This document shows positions 31,814-43,684 of a stretch of DNA of 64,000 nt, piece after piece (the first letter of the stretch is position 1; each line of letters starts with the position of its first letter). Source of the stretch: Mesorhizobium sp. WSM3862. Its GTDB lineage: Bacteria > Pseudomonadota > Alphaproteobacteria > Rhizobiales > Rhizobiaceae. The stretch covers positions 558,001-622,000 of the forward strand of contig NZ_NSGE01000004.1 in the NCBI RefSeq assembly GCF_002294985.1, in the 5' to 3' direction. The position numbers and the translations under genes are program-made. Under the pieces are notes generated by a model. It saw only the letters and a list, made by a program, of their open reading frames with translations, made no database searches and had not been told where the DNA came from.

Positions 31814-34324
31814 ATGACCCATTCCGACCATAACCATCATCATGCGCACGGCGCATCCTGCTGTTCGGGGAAGAATGCTCGGCCTGCGGCCGAAGCGGTG
31901 ATTCGCGACCCCGTCTGCGGCATGGCGGTCGATACGGCGGCCGGCAAGCCGGCGGCCGAGCATGGCGGCAGGACCTTTCATTTCTGCAGCGAGCGCTGCC
32001 GCACGAAGTTCCAGGCAGAGCCGGACAAATATCTGACGGCCACCGATCCCGTCTGCGGCATGAATGTCGACCGCGCGAGCGCCAGGCATTTTGCCCGATA
32101 CGAAGGGCAGGGCTTCTATTTCTGTTCGGCCGGATGCAAGGCCAAGTTCGAAACCGAGCCGGCAAACTATCTTGCCGGCCGGCCTGAACCGCAGCCGATG
32201 CCTAAGGGCACGCAATACACCTGTCCGATGCATCCCGAGATCATTCGCGACAGGCCCGGCTCCTGCCCGATCTGCGGCATGGCGCTGGAGCCGATGGGCG
32301 TGCCGTCCGGCGACGAAGGCCCGAATCCGGAGCTGGTCGATTTCACCCGCCGCTTCTGGGTCAGCGCCGTGCTTTCGCTGCCGCTTCTCATCATCGCAAT
32401 GGCGCCGATGCTGGGCGTCAGCTTCGAAAGCCTCGTCGACGGCCGCACGAAGACATGGGCAGAACTGGCGCTGGCGAGTCCGGTGGTGCTGTGGGCGGCG
32501 TTTCCGTTCTTCCATCGTGGCTGGGAATCGCTGCTCAACCGCAGTCCCAATATGTGGACGCTGATTTCGCTCGGCGTCGGCGCTGCCTATCTCTTCAGCC
32601 TTGTCGCGACGCTGTTCCCGGATGTCTTCCCGCACCAGTTTCGCGGCCATGACGGCAGCGTGCCGGTTTATTTCGAGGCGGCCGCGGTCATCGTCGCGCT
32701 GGTGTTCCTCGGCCAGGTGCTGGAACTCAGAGCCCGCGAGCGCACGGGCTCGGCCATTCGCGCCTTGCTCGACCTCGCGCCGAAGACGGCGCGCCTGATC
32801 GGCGCTGACGGGACCGAAAAGGACGTGCCGCTCGACAGCGTCAAGACCGGGGACAGGCTCCGTATCCGCCCCGGTGACGCCGTTCCGGTCGACGGCATCG
32901 TGCTCGAGGGGCGCTCGGCCATCGAGGAATCGATGATCACCGGCGAGCCGCTGCCGGTCGAGAAGTCGGAGGGCGATTCGCTCACCGGCGGCACGCTCAA
33001 CAAGAACGGCTCCCTCATCATGCATGCCGAAAAGGTCGGCGCCGAGACCACGCTTTCGCGCATCGTCGAAATGGTCGCCAAGGCGCAGCGCTCGCGCGCG
33101 CCGATCCAGGGGCTGGCAGATCGCGTTTCCTTTTACTTCGTGCCGGCTGTCGTGCTGGTGGCGATCATCGCCTTCATTGTATGGTCGCTCTTCGGCCCCG
33201 AGCCCAGCCTGGCCTTCGCCATCGTGTCGGCGGTGTCGGTGCTGATCATCGCCTGTCCCTGCGCGCTCGGCTTGGCCACGCCGATGTCGATCATGACTGC
33301 GACCGGCCGCGGCGCGCATGCCGGCGTGCTGATCAAGGAAGCGGCGGCGTTGGAGCGCTTCGCCTCCGTCGACACACTGATCGTCGACAAGACCGGCACC
33401 TTGACCGAGGGCCGGCCGCGGCTGACCGATGTCGTCGCCACCGAAGGCATTGCGGAGAATGAATTGCTGGCGCTCGCCGCGACGCTCGAAAAGGGCTCGG
33501 AACACCCGCTCGCCGAGGCGATCGTCGAAGGTGCCGCCGAACGCGGCGCCAAGCTTGCAGGTGCCGAGGACTTCGAGGCGATAACCGGCAAGGGCGTTGC
33601 CGGTACCGTGTCCGGCAGGAAGGTTGCGCTCGGCAATGCGGCGATGATGGCCGACCTCGGCGTCGACACCGCGCCCGTTTCCGCCAGCGCGGAGGCGCTG
33701 CAGGCCGAAGGCAAGACGGCGATGTTCGTTGCCGTCGGCGGCAAGCTTGCCGGCCTGGTTGCCGTCGCCGATCCGGTCAAGGCAACCACGGCCGAGGCGA
33801 TCAAGGCGCTGCACGACAAGGGCTTGAGGATCATCATGGCGACCGGCGACAACGAGCGCACGGCAAAAGCGATCGCGGGCAGGCTCGGCATCGACGAGGT
33901 CCGCGCCGGGCTGCTGCCGGATCAGAAGGCGGCACTTGTCGACGAACTGCGCGCCAGGGGCGCCGGCATCGCCATGGCCGGCGACGGCGTCAACGATGCG
34001 CCGGCGCTTGCCGGAGCCGATGTCGGCATCGCCATGGGCACCGGCGCGGACGTCGCGGTCGAAAGTGCCGGCATCACGCTGGTCAAGGGCGATCTCAACG
34101 GCATCGTCAGAGCCCGCACACTGGCCCAGGCGACGATCCGCAACATTCGCCAGAACCTGTTCTTCGCCTTCCTCTACAACGTGCTCGGCGTGCCGGTCGC
34201 CGCCGGAGTGCTCTACCCGCTCACCGGTATGCTTCTGTCGCCGATGATCGCGGCGGCGGCGATGAGCCTGTCGTCGGTCTCGGTGATCGGCAACGCGCTG
34301 CGGCTGAGAACGTTGAAACTCTGA
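31814..34324 (+). CDS. copA: Copper-exporting P1B-type ATPase with two YHS domains
   Basis: This 836-aa heavy-metal ATPase pumps Cu(I) out of the cytoplasm. The N-terminus is His-rich (HSDHNHHHAHGASCCSG), followed by two YHS/TRASH-like domains (about 30-75 and 78-120, each with DPVCGM and FCS..C) and a heavy-metal-binding domain (YTCPMHPEII then PGSCPICGMAL, about 135-160). There is no classical HMA CxxC domain. The membrane CPC is Cys481-Pro-Cys483; the phosphorylated Asp525 is in DKTGTLTEG, and SEHPLAEAIV and GDGVNDAPAL follow. C-terminal YNVLGVP and MSLSSVSVIGNALRL fit the Cu(I) class. The start ATG at 31814 has GAGG 9 nt upstream. Confidence 0.94.
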   Translation: MTHSDHNHHHAHGASCCSGKNARPAAEAVIRDPVCGMAVDTAAGKPAAEHGGRTFHFCSERCRTKFQAEPDKYLTATDPVCGMNVDRASARHFARYEGQGFYFCSAGCKAKFETEPANYLAGRPEPQPMPKGTQYTCPMHPEIIRDRPGSCPICGMALEPMGVPSGDEGPNPELVDFTRRFWVSAVLSLPLLIIAMAPMLGVSFESLVDGRTKTWAELALASPVVLWAAFPFFHRGWESLLNRSPNMWTLISLGVGAAYLFSLVATLFPDVFPHQFRGHDGSVPVYFEAAAVIVALVFLGQVLELRARERTGSAIRALLDLAPKTARLIGADGTEKDVPLDSVKTGDRLRIRPGDAVPVDGIVLEGRSAIEESMITGEPLPVEKSEGDSLTGGTLNKNGSLIMHAEKVGAETTLSRIVEMVAKAQRSRAPIQGLADRVSFYFVPAVVLVAIIAFIVWSLFGPEPSLAFAIVSAVSVLIIACPCALGLATPMSIMTATGRGAHAGVLIKEAAALERFASVDTLIVDKTGTLTEGRPRLTDVVATEGIAENELLALAATLEKGSEHPLAEAIVEGAAERGAKLAGAEDFEAITGKGVAGTVSGRKVALGNAAMMADLGVDTAPVSASAEALQAEGKTAMFVAVGGKLAGLVAVADPVKATTAEAIKALHDKGLRIIMATGDNERTAKAIAGRLGIDEVRAGLLPDQKAALVDELRARGAGIAMAGDGVNDAPALAGADVGIAMGTGADVAVESAGITLVKGDLNGIVRARTLAQATIRNIRQNLFFAFLYNVLGVPVAAGVLYPLTGMLLSPMIAAAAMSLSSVSVIGNALRLRTLKL

Positions 34325-34368
34325 GCGACGCCCCCAAATACGACATTCCATTCAACAGGAGATATTGG

Positions 34369-34755
34369 ATGACCTTGGCCAAGAAGATTGTGCTGCTGCT
34401 GATGGCGGCAATGCTGATCGCGGTGTTCCTCGAAAGCGTGCCCGCGCAATCGGACGAAATGAAGCACGACATGTCCGGGATGGCCATGGGCGCGGACAGC
34501 CCCGCAACCGCTGGCTACAAGGCGGCCATGGACAAGATGCACAAGGACATGATGCTCAACTACACCGGCAATGCCGAGGTCGATTTCGTCCGCGGCATGA
34601 TCCCGCATCACCAGGGAGCCATCGACATGGCCAAGGTGGTGATCGCCAACGGCAAGGACCCGGAAATCCGCAAGCTCGCCGAGAACGTCGTCAAGGCGCA
34701 GGAAGCCGAGATCAAAAAAATGCAGGATTGGCTTGCCAAGCATCCGGTGAACTAG
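34369..34755 (+). CDS. DUF305 periplasmic copper-binding-type protein
   Basis: This 128-aa DUF305 (ferritin-like helical, CopM-like) protein has an N-terminal signal/anchor (MTLAKKIVLLLMAAMLIAVF) and a Met/His-rich mature part: DEMKHDMSGMAMG, MDKMHKDMMLNYTG and the family core FVRGMIPHHQGAIDMAKVVI. The many Met and His residues suggest copper binding in the periplasm. It starts 44 bp after copA with AGGAGA upstream and is very likely cotranscribed under the HmrR operator. Confidence 0.9.
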   Translation: MTLAKKIVLLLMAAMLIAVFLESVPAQSDEMKHDMSGMAMGADSPATAGYKAAMDKMHKDMMLNYTGNAEVDFVRGMIPHHQGAIDMAKVVIANGKDPEIRKLAENVVKAQEAEIKKMQDWLAKHPVN

Positions 34756-34848
34756 TTTCCCGCGCCGGAAATCCGGACGAAGGCGAGGACTTCGGCCTGG
34801 ATTTTCGGCCATGCTTGTGCTGCGATCCAGCCTCACGCGGAGCAGGCC

Positions 34849-35694
34849 ATGTCTTCTAAAATCAGAACCACTTTCCTGCCGTCAGGCGAAGCCGTTCCGG
34901 TGCTGGGTCAAGGCACGTGGAAGATGGGTGAGGACGGCCGGCGCCGCGCCGATGAGGTCGCGGCGCTGAGGCTTGGGCTGGATCTCGGCATCACGCTTAT
35001 CGATACGGCGGAAATGTATGCCGGCGGCGGCGCCGAGGAGGTGGTGGCGGAAGCCATCGCCGGGCGCCGCGACGAGACTTTTCTGGTTTCCAAGGTGCTG
35101 CCGTCCAACGCCTCGCGCGCCGGCGTCAAGCGGGCCTGCGAGAACAGTCTGAAACGGCTCGCCACCGACCGCATCGACCTCTATCTGCTGCACTGGCCGG
35201 GCAGCGTGCCGCTGTCGGAAACGATCGAAGCCTTCGAGGCCTTGAAGGCGGCCGGCAAGATCCGCCATTGGGGCGTCAGCAATTTTGATACCGACGAGAT
35301 GGAGGAATTGGTCGGCCTACCCTCCGGCGCCAACGTCCAGACCAACCAAGTCCTCTACAATCTCTCTCGGCGCGGTCCGGAATTCGACCTCGCGCCCTGG
35401 AGTCTTGAGCGCGGCATCCCGCTGATGGCCTATTCGCCGGTCGAGCAGGGCGCGCTCGCGCGCAACGCCAGGCTCGATGCCGTTGCTGCCCGCCACAACG
35501 CCACGGCGGCACAGGTCGCGCTTGCCTGGGTAATGGCGCAAAAAGGCGTCATCGCCATCCCGAAGGCCAGCCGGCAGGAACACGTCCGCCAGAATGCTGC
35601 GGCGCTCGACCTAGTCCTGACGGCGGAAGACCTTGCCGACCTTGACCGCGCCTTTCCGCCGCCGACGCGCAAGCGCGGGTTGGAGATGATCTAG
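34849..35694 (+). CDS. Aldo/keto reductase
   Basis: This 281-aa NADPH-dependent (beta/alpha)8-barrel oxidoreductase has the catalytic tetrad Asp52 and Tyr57 ([17 protein letters not shown]), Lys82 ([11 protein letters not shown]) and His115 (LYLLHWPG). The cofactor region near the end has [18 protein letters not shown]. Substrate unknown; the family reduces aldehydes and ketones. It lies 93 bp after the DUF305 gene on the same strand, so it may belong to the copper unit, or have its own promoter. It converges with mutS at 27 bp. Confidence 0.92.
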   Translation: MSSKIRTTFLPSGEAVPVLGQGTWKMGEDGRRRADEVAALRLGLDLGITLIDTAEMYAGGGAEEVVAEAIAGRRDETFLVSKVLPSNASRAGVKRACENSLKRLATDRIDLYLLHWPGSVPLSETIEAFEALKAAGKIRHWGVSNFDTDEMEELVGLPSGANVQTNQVLYNLSRRGPEFDLAPWSLERGIPLMAYSPVEQGALARNARLDAVAARHNATAAQVALAWVMAQKGVIAIPKASRQEHVRQNAAALDLVLTAEDLADLDRAFPPPTRKRGLEMI

Positions 35695-35721
35695 GCGCGC
35701 TCGCAATGACGCTGGAAAGCC

Positions 35722-38457
35722 TTATTTCGCCGCCAGCCCCTTAAGCCTGTAGAGCGCCTCCAGCGCCTCGCGCGGCGTCATTTCGTCGGGGTTGATCGCC
35801 CCCAGTGCTTCGCCCAGGACATCGTTCTTCGCCGGCTTCGGCGCTTCGAGCTTCACCGCCACCGAAAACAGCGGCAGATCGTCGACCAGCCGGTTGGTCT
35901 TGCCGGAAACCTCGCCTTCCTCGAGCTGGTGCAGCACTTGCTTGGCGCGCGCCACCACCGCTTCCGGCAGTCCGGCGAGCCGAGCCACCTGCACGCCGTA
36001 CGAACGGTCGGCGGCACCCTTGCCGACCTCGTGCAGGAAGACGACATCGCCTTCCCATTCCTTGACCCGCATGGTGACGTTGGAGAGCCGCGAAAGCTTG
36101 CCGGCCAGCGCCGTCATCTCGTGGAAATGCGTGGCGAAGATCGCACGGCAACGGTTCCTCTCATGCAGATATTCGACCGCCGCCCAGGCGATCGACAGAC
36201 CGTCGAAGGTCGCGGTGCCGCGGCCGATCTCGTCAAGGATGACCAGTGCCCGCTCCCCGGCCTGGTTTAGGATCGCCGCGGTCTCGACCATCTCGACCAT
36301 GAAGGTCGAGCGGCCGCGCGCGAGATCGTCCGAGGCGCCGACGCGCGAGAACAGCCGGTCGACGACACCGATATGGGCGCTTTCGGCCGGCACGAAGGAG
36401 CCGGTCTGGGCAAGGATGGCGATCAGCGCGTTCTGCCTCAGGAAGGTCGACTTGCCGCCCATGTTCGGGCCGGTGAGCAGCCAGATGGCGCCGGCCTTTG
36501 CCCCGTTTTCAGGCGAGAGGTCGCAGTCATTGGCGACGAACGGACCTTCGCCTGATCGCCTGAGCGCCTGTTCGACCACCGGGTGGCGGCCGCCGGCAAT
36601 CTCGAAGGCGAGGCTGGAATCCACGACCGGCCGGCACCAGCCCTCGCTTTCGGACAGCAGCGCCAAGGCCGACGATACGTCGAGGACTGCAAGTGCCTCG
36701 GCCCCGGCGCGGATCCTGTCGGCCTCGCTCACCACTTCCGCCGTCAGCCGGTCGAAGGTGGCAAGCTCGATGCTCAGCGCCTTATCGGCGGCATTGGCGA
36801 TCTTCGATTCCAGCTCCGCCAGTTCCGTCGTTGTGAAGCGCATGGCGTTGGCCATGGTCTGGCGATGGATGAAGCGCGCCTTCGCAGCGTCGCTGCCGGT
36901 CATGATCGAATGATGGTTGGCCGTCACCTCGATATAGTAGCCGAGCACATTGTTGTGCCGGATCTTCAGCGAGCGGATGCCGGTCTCCTCGATCAACGAG
37001 CGCTCCAGCCCGGCGATCACCTTTCGCGACTCATCGCGCAGCGCCCGCATCTCGTCGAGCTCGGGATTGTAGCCTGATCGCACGAAGCCGCCGTCGCGCC
37101 TGATGAGCGGCAATTCGTCGTCGAGCGCCTCGCTGAGATGGCGGGCGAGCGCCTTGGGCAAGCCATGGATCGCCGCGAGCGCCGCGGCGAGTTCGGCGGG
37201 GAGCGGCGTCGTCGCAAACAGTGCGGCGATCGCGCCCGCGGCCTCGAAGCCGGCGCTGAGCGCGCCAAGGTCGCGCGGGCCGCCGCGGTTGAGCGCCAGC
37301 CTGGAGAGCGCCCTCGGCATGTCGGCGACACTTTTCAGGCTCGTTCGCAATCCCTGGCAAAGCCGCGCTTCGGCGCGAAAGAACGACACCGAATCCAGCC
37401 TAGCGGAAATCAATGCCGGGTCGGTCAGCGGCGCCATCAGCCGGTCGGCGAGCAGTCTCGCCCCGCCCCCGGTCACGGTTCGGTCGATCGCCTTGAACAG
37501 CGAGCCTTCGCGGCTGCCGGATAGCGTGCGCAGGAGTTCCAGATTGGCGCGCGTCGCCGGGTCGATGAAAAGCGTCGAGCCGTTCTCCTCGCGCTCGGGC
37601 CGCGACAGCGGCGGCCGTTCGGCCTTCTGCGTCTTCTCGACATAGGCGATGGCGCCCGAGATCGCCGACAGCTCGGCACGCGAAAAACTGCCGAAACTGT
37701 CCGGGGTCGCCACCTCGAAGAAGCGGGCGATGCGGCCCGTGGCCGACGCCGAATCGAACAGCGATGGCGGCTGCGGGTTGGCGACCCGGCCGAGCACGTC
37801 GAAGACCGGCCGCAGCTCCGCGTCATGGAACACCGGCTCGGCGACGATCAGCTCGCGCGGATCGACGCGGAAAATGTCGGCAAGCAGCCGTTCGGCCGAG
37901 GTTTCAGCCACCCGAAACGCGCCCGTCGAGATGTCGATCCAGGCAAGCGCGAAACTGCCTTGGCTGGCTGCATTGCCGCCCTTCACTCGCCCCAGCGCCA
38001 TCAGGAAGCTCGACTCCGAGGGTGCAAGCAGCTTGTCCTCGGTGATGGTGCCCGGCGTGACCAGCCGCACCACGTCGCGGCGCACCACCGATTTCGAGCC
38101 ACGCTTCTTGGCTTCCGCCGGGTCCTCGATCTGCTCGCACACGGCAACGCGGAAGCCCTGCGCGATCAGCTTCTGCAGATAATCGTCCGCCGCATGCACC
38201 GGCACGCCGCACATCGGGATGTCGTGGCCCTGGTGCTTGCCGCGCCGCGTGAGCACGATGCCGAGCGCCTGGCTCGCCTTTTCGGCGTCGTCGAAGAACA
38301 GCTCGTAGAAATCGCCCATGCGGTAGAACAGAAGCGAATCCGGGTTCGCCGCCTTGATCTCGATATACTGCTCCATCATCGGCGTGACGCCGCCCATGGT
38401 GGGCGCCGGCGTCGTCGTTTCCTGGGCGTCGGTATCGGTCGGCATGTGCATGTTCAT
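35722..38457 (-). CDS. mutS: DNA mismatch repair protein MutS
   Basis: This 911-aa mismatch-recognition ATPase has the mismatch-binding motif [12 protein letters not shown] (Phe50 and Glu52), the connector and lever domains, and the ATPase core with [38 protein letters not shown] and the [11 protein letters not shown] motif. The N-terminus has about 25 extra residues ([20 protein letters not shown]) compared with E. coli MutS. It is divergent from the malic enzyme gene (241-bp gap) and convergent with the aldo/keto reductase. Confidence 0.97.
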   Translation of the reverse strand: MNMHMPTDTDAQETTTPAPTMGGVTPMMEQYIEIKAANPDSLLFYRMGDFYELFFDDAEKASQALGIVLTRRGKHQGHDIPMCGVPVHAADDYLQKLIAQGFRVAVCEQIEDPAEAKKRGSKSVVRRDVVRLVTPGTITEDKLLAPSESSFLMALGRVKGGNAASQGSFALAWIDISTGAFRVAETSAERLLADIFRVDPRELIVAEPVFHDAELRPVFDVLGRVANPQPPSLFDSASATGRIARFFEVATPDSFGSFSRAELSAISGAIAYVEKTQKAERPPLSRPEREENGSTLFIDPATRANLELLRTLSGSREGSLFKAIDRTVTGGGARLLADRLMAPLTDPALISARLDSVSFFRAEARLCQGLRTSLKSVADMPRALSRLALNRGGPRDLGALSAGFEAAGAIAALFATTPLPAELAAALAAIHGLPKALARHLSEALDDELPLIRRDGGFVRSGYNPELDEMRALRDESRKVIAGLERSLIEETGIRSLKIRHNNVLGYYIEVTANHHSIMTGSDAAKARFIHRQTMANAMRFTTTELAELESKIANAADKALSIELATFDRLTAEVVSEADRIRAGAEALAVLDVSSALALLSESEGWCRPVVDSSLAFEIAGGRHPVVEQALRRSGEGPFVANDCDLSPENGAKAGAIWLLTGPNMGGKSTFLRQNALIAILAQTGSFVPAESAHIGVVDRLFSRVGASDDLARGRSTFMVEMVETAAILNQAGERALVILDEIGRGTATFDGLSIAWAAVEYLHERNRCRAIFATHFHEMTALAGKLSRLSNVTMRVKEWEGDVVFLHEVGKGAADRSYGVQVARLAGLPEAVVARAKQVLHQLEEGEVSGKTNRLVDDLPLFSVAVKLEAPKPAKNDVLGEALGAINPDEMTPREALEALYRLKGLAAK

Positions 38458-38698
38458 GCCCGAACGCTAGCAGATGTGGCAGGGCGGTTTAATGCCGGAG
38501 GCTCGAAAAGCAGGGGAAAGCGCGAGCCATGCTGCCAACTCGCCGTCAATCGGTCCGCCGCATTGCCGGCCTTCTGCGTTGAAGCAGCTTCGCCCGGCTT
38601 GTCGGTTTACAGTCGCCGCGTGTAGCCTTAATCGGTGGGAACTATAAGCAAGCAGCCGTCCCAAGCGGTGCCGCACAGGCGAGGAAATCAAAAGCATC

Positions 38699-40975
<2,277 letters not shown>

Positions 40976-40978
<3 letters not shown>

Positions 40979-41084
40979 TGCATGTCGCCCAGCAGTATGC
41001 TCGGTTCTGGGACAACGACATGCATCAAATCAAAGGACTTAAAGCGCGTCGTCTGAATCCGTTTCAGCGCGACACGCTTTAAGG
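40976..41084. repeat. Two-hairpin TGCATGTCG repeat, copy 1
   Basis: The first hairpin has ATGCATGTCG (40978-40987) pairing with CGACATGCAT (41019-41028), with CCCAG/CTGGG inside. After an A-rich linker (CAAATCAAAGGACTT), AAAGCGCGTCG pairs with CGCGACACGCTTT (41041-41082). The element begins immediately at the maeB-type stop codon: TAATGCATGTCGCCCA. An identical junction occurs at 45842. Confidence 0.8.
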
Positions 41085-41120
41085 CGCGATTTGCGCGGGA
41101 CCTTCGCCGACCCGAAGGCA

Positions 41121-41152
41121 AAAAGGCCCGCGGCGGACGCCGCGGGCCTTTT
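41121..41152. terminator. Bidirectional Rho-independent terminator
   Basis: GGCCCGCGGC (41125-41134) and GCCGCGGGCC (41139-41148) form a perfect 10-bp stem with a GGAC loop, flanked by AAAAA on the left and TTTT on the right. It therefore gives a U-tract in both directions and serves the convergent malic enzyme (plus) and porin (minus) genes; the porin stop is 21 bp away. Confidence 0.92.
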
Positions 41153-41172
41153 CAGTAGGTTGGGAGGTCCGA

Positions 41173-42345
41173 TCAGAACGAGCGCTGGAAGCGGAGGATA
41201 CCGCCGAGGCTGCTCTTTTTGTTGGCCTTGGTCCAATTGTTAAAGTCGGCGTCGCCGAATTTGCCAGCGTTGAGGTAATCGACTTCGGCCGTGACCGTGA
41301 AGCCGGGCACGACGGTATAGGCAACGTTGGCGGCGACACCCAGGTTCTTCCATTCGTCATACGAGATCTGGGCGTTGAACGCGGTCTTGTCGTTGAACTT
41401 GTAGGTGCCACCGCCCCAGATTGCCCAGTTGCCGCCCCACTGCTTGTAGAAGCCGCGACCGCTGGCATCGATGGCGTTGCCGGCATTGTCATTGAGGTTG
41501 TCGTCGGTGCCGTAGCCGCCCATGACGAACAACGTCAGTTCCTTGCTGACATTGACGTCCAAGCGAACCTTGCCGGCGACTTCCTCGTAATTGCTGTCAT
41601 AGGCGACGACGCCGGTGACCGCACCCCAGTCGCCCTTGTACTTCACGCCGCCGACGACATGCGGAACATAGCTGTCGATGGTGCCGACCCTGCCAGCGCC
41701 TTCTTCGAGCGAGACCAACCCAGTGAAGCCGTTGCCTGCATCGAAATAGTACTGAACGACGTTGCTCTCCTGGCCGCCATACGGGACCAGCGTATCCTGG
41801 ATGACGGCGCCGGCATAACCGATGAACGTATCGAAAGCCGTATCGTCCTTACCGACGCGGAGACCACCGAGTTGGATCCAGGCGAAGCGCAGCGAGAGCG
41901 CTTTGTTACGGCCCTGCCAATCGTCCGCATTTGAAGCGTTCTGATTGAGAAAGTCGCCGTTGCTGTTGCCGTAATTGAAGCGGGTCTCGGTGTAGGTCTT
42001 GAGGGTACCGAGTTCGGTTTCCTGACCGGTCCAGGTCTTCAGCGTGAAGCGGGTGTTCTTATAGAAACTCGAATGCGTGCTGCCGGCGTCCTGATGGTCT
42101 GGCACATGGTTGACACCGTCGAGGGAACCGACATCGCCGACGCCGACGTCGTAGCGGACGTAGCCTCCGATGCGCAGGCAGGTCTCGGTGCCGGGGATAT
42201 AGAAGTAACCCGCGCCGTAGACGTCGCAGATCTTGACGTATTCGGCCGGTTCCGGCTCGGCGACGGTGACCGCGTCGGCGGCGCGGGCGCCCGAAACTGC
42301 GACCAAGGCCGCAGCGGAGCCGAGTAGAAGGCTCTTGATGTTCAT
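41173..42345 (-). CDS. Outer-membrane porin (Omp2b/RopA family)
   Basis: This 390-aa alphaproteobacterial porin has a signal peptide (MNIKSLLLGSAAALVAVSGA, cleavage after ARA), a mature start ADAVTVAEPEPAEYVKICDV, then the family hallmarks YFYIPGTETCLRIGGYVRYD and FAWIQLGGLRVGKDDTAFD, and ends with the outer-membrane signature FQRSF with a terminal Phe. It forms a trimeric beta-barrel for small solutes. The AT-rich upstream region (42.4-42.7 kb) holds inverted repeats that may regulate it. It is followed by a strong terminator. Confidence 0.95.
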   Translation of the reverse strand: MNIKSLLLGSAAALVAVSGARAADAVTVAEPEPAEYVKICDVYGAGYFYIPGTETCLRIGGYVRYDVGVGDVGSLDGVNHVPDHQDAGSTHSSFYKNTRFTLKTWTGQETELGTLKTYTETRFNYGNSNGDFLNQNASNADDWQGRNKALSLRFAWIQLGGLRVGKDDTAFDTFIGYAGAVIQDTLVPYGGQESNVVQYYFDAGNGFTGLVSLEEGAGRVGTIDSYVPHVVGGVKYKGDWGAVTGVVAYDSNYEEVAGKVRLDVNVSKELTLFVMGGYGTDDNLNDNAGNAIDASGRGFYKQWGGNWAIWGGGTYKFNDKTAFNAQISYDEWKNLGVAANVAYTVVPGFTVTAEVDYLNAGKFGDADFNNWTKANKKSSLGGILRFQRSF

Positions 42346-42729
42346 TTTCTTGAATCTCCAGTCAAAGGTTCAAGACAGGTTTGCGTATGACCCCACAGGC
42401 TCCGCTGCCCCTGTCCCCATCGTTGAAAAAGTCGCGCACCGGCGCCGCTTCTTCGCCCTCGACATGGCCTAACTGGCTGTCGTTAACAACAGAGATTGTG
42501 TCTGAAAAACGCCTTTTGGACTCTTATGGAAGTCTTGTTGCGCAAATATCACGTCACATATTTGAAAGAATGGCACATATTGCACAATATATACGTTAGA
42601 GACGATATTTTTGACTTTAAAATGTCCCATATGTGCCATTTATTACGGTTTTATGACAAATGTATAACCGCCTAATGACTCTTGAAGCGGCGCACAAAAA
42701 CGTGGACCAGCATCCGTGAAAATGGGGGA
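42346..42729. promoter_or_regulatory. AT-rich porin upstream region with 12-bp inverted repeat
   Basis: This 384-bp gap has no gene. From about 42480 to 42670 it is distinctly AT-rich. AATGGCACATAT (42569-42580) and ATATGTGCCATT (42629-42640) are perfect inverted copies separated by 48 bp, with further related ACATAT/TGTCCCAT pieces at 42556 and 42622. On the minus strand TTGTCA followed about 17 bp later by TAATAAATG could be a promoter for the porin. The spaced palindrome suggests looped or cooperative regulator binding; which regulator is unknown. Confidence 0.6.
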
Positions 42730-43188
42730 TCAGGACAGGTTGCGCGCGACGCGAACCACATCCTCGATCATGTCCTCGCGCAGCATTTCGATGGGGGTGC
42801 GGCCATCGAGCTCGGGGGAAGGCCGGGTCAGCCAGAACCAAGCCAGCCTCGGATTGGTGATGGCTGCCAACACCTCGCCTATACCCGGGGCCGGCCTGCC
42901 GTCGACGAACTGGGCGAGCGGGAAGACGTGTTTGCGCCCGCCCTTGCGCAGCGCGACAACCTCGCCCCGCCTTTGCCAGCGATGCAGCGTCGAGCGCGGG
43001 ATGTGGAATCTTTCCTCCAGGTAGGTCGACCCCGCAACTTCGCCGGCCCAGTCTTCGATGAGCATCGACTGGAGATCGGAGGCTCGCTCGGCCAAGGGCG
43101 GGGAGGCGGGCCTAGCAGGCCGGATCGTCGGGCATTCGTCCATGGTGTCGGCGTCTGCCGGGTCGGCGCGCGCGATTCTTTCCGCCAT
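42730..43188 (-). CDS. HTH protein with MbcA/ParS/Xre antitoxin-type C-terminal domain (DUF2384-like)
   Basis: This 152-aa protein has a disordered N-terminus (about 1-45), an HTH-like part (STYLEERFHIPRSTLHRWQR, about 53-75, with a wing RKGGRKHVFP), and a C-terminal section (GIGEVLAAITNPRLAWFWLT, then PELDGRTPIEMLREDMIEDV) with the pattern of the toxin-binding domain of Xre-MbcA-ParS antitoxins. Normally a RES-domain toxin gene follows directly; here the next gene downstream is the porin, and no RES protein is visible. It may be a solitary regulator. The gene upstream (43209-43433) is 20 bp away on the same strand. Confidence 0.65.
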   Translation of the reverse strand: MAERIARADPADADTMDECPTIRPARPASPPLAERASDLQSMLIEDWAGEVAGSTYLEERFHIPRSTLHRWQRRGEVVALRKGGRKHVFPLAQFVDGRPAPGIGEVLAAITNPRLAWFWLTRPSPELDGRTPIEMLREDMIEDVVRVARNLS

Positions 43189-43208
43189 CGCACGGAAAAA
43201 CGCTGAGG

Positions 43209-43433
43209 TCAGCCCGGTCCAGCTGCCTTGAAGGAGGTGATTGCAAGCCGCTGCGCCTGTGGCAGGAAGGGAAGGGCGGCGGCAACGCTGCCGGCAATCG
43301 CGCTGGCGGAGGCCAGGGCTTCCGCATCCAGCAAAACGCCGTGCTGCATCAAAGCTTGTCGCACAACCTCGGCCACAAGGCCGGCCAAGGCGTCTTGCGA
43401 AATTCCTTCAGGCGGATTCTGAAATCTGGTCAT
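43209..43433 (-). CDS. Small hypothetical protein upstream of the antitoxin-like gene
   Basis: This 74-aa protein (MTRFQNPPEGISQDALAGLV) is alpha-helical and Ala-rich, with no recognised domain; AEVVRQALMQHGVLLDAEAL and AALPFLPQAQRLAITSFK are notable stretches. It ends 20 bp before the DUF2384-like gene, suggesting a two-gene unit. It lacks features of a RES toxin (which are 150-230 aa). The ribosome site is weak, so the call is moderate. The 43434-43684 gap behind it holds no other gene; a TTTTTGACA-like stretch near 43553 may be promoter-related. Confidence 0.5.
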   Translation of the reverse strand: MTRFQNPPEGISQDALAGLVAEVVRQALMQHGVLLDAEALASASAIAGSVAAALPFLPQAQRLAITSFKAAGPG

Positions 43434-43684
43434 GCATCTGTCTTGCGCGCCGCGCTCCTCTCAAGCTGGGGCCGGTCGTTGAACGGCTACAGCGGAAAGC
43501 GGCAATCGCAATGGTGACGGACGCAGCGACCGTGAAGGTTGCTGTCTTGCATTTTTGACACCCCAACTGCTGCGGGCGTCCCGAAATGTCAGTCGCGGAG
43601 CGCCCAATGTGCCTCTAGGAGCGATCTATGACAGCGGCGCGACAGCCGGGTCATTTGGCACCCGACCGGGATGACGCAGCGGAA

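Noticed and set aside
31730..34351. 873-codon minus-strand frame opposite copA
   Set aside because: The plus strand encodes an unmistakable copper ATPase with all motifs; the antisense product has only biased composition.
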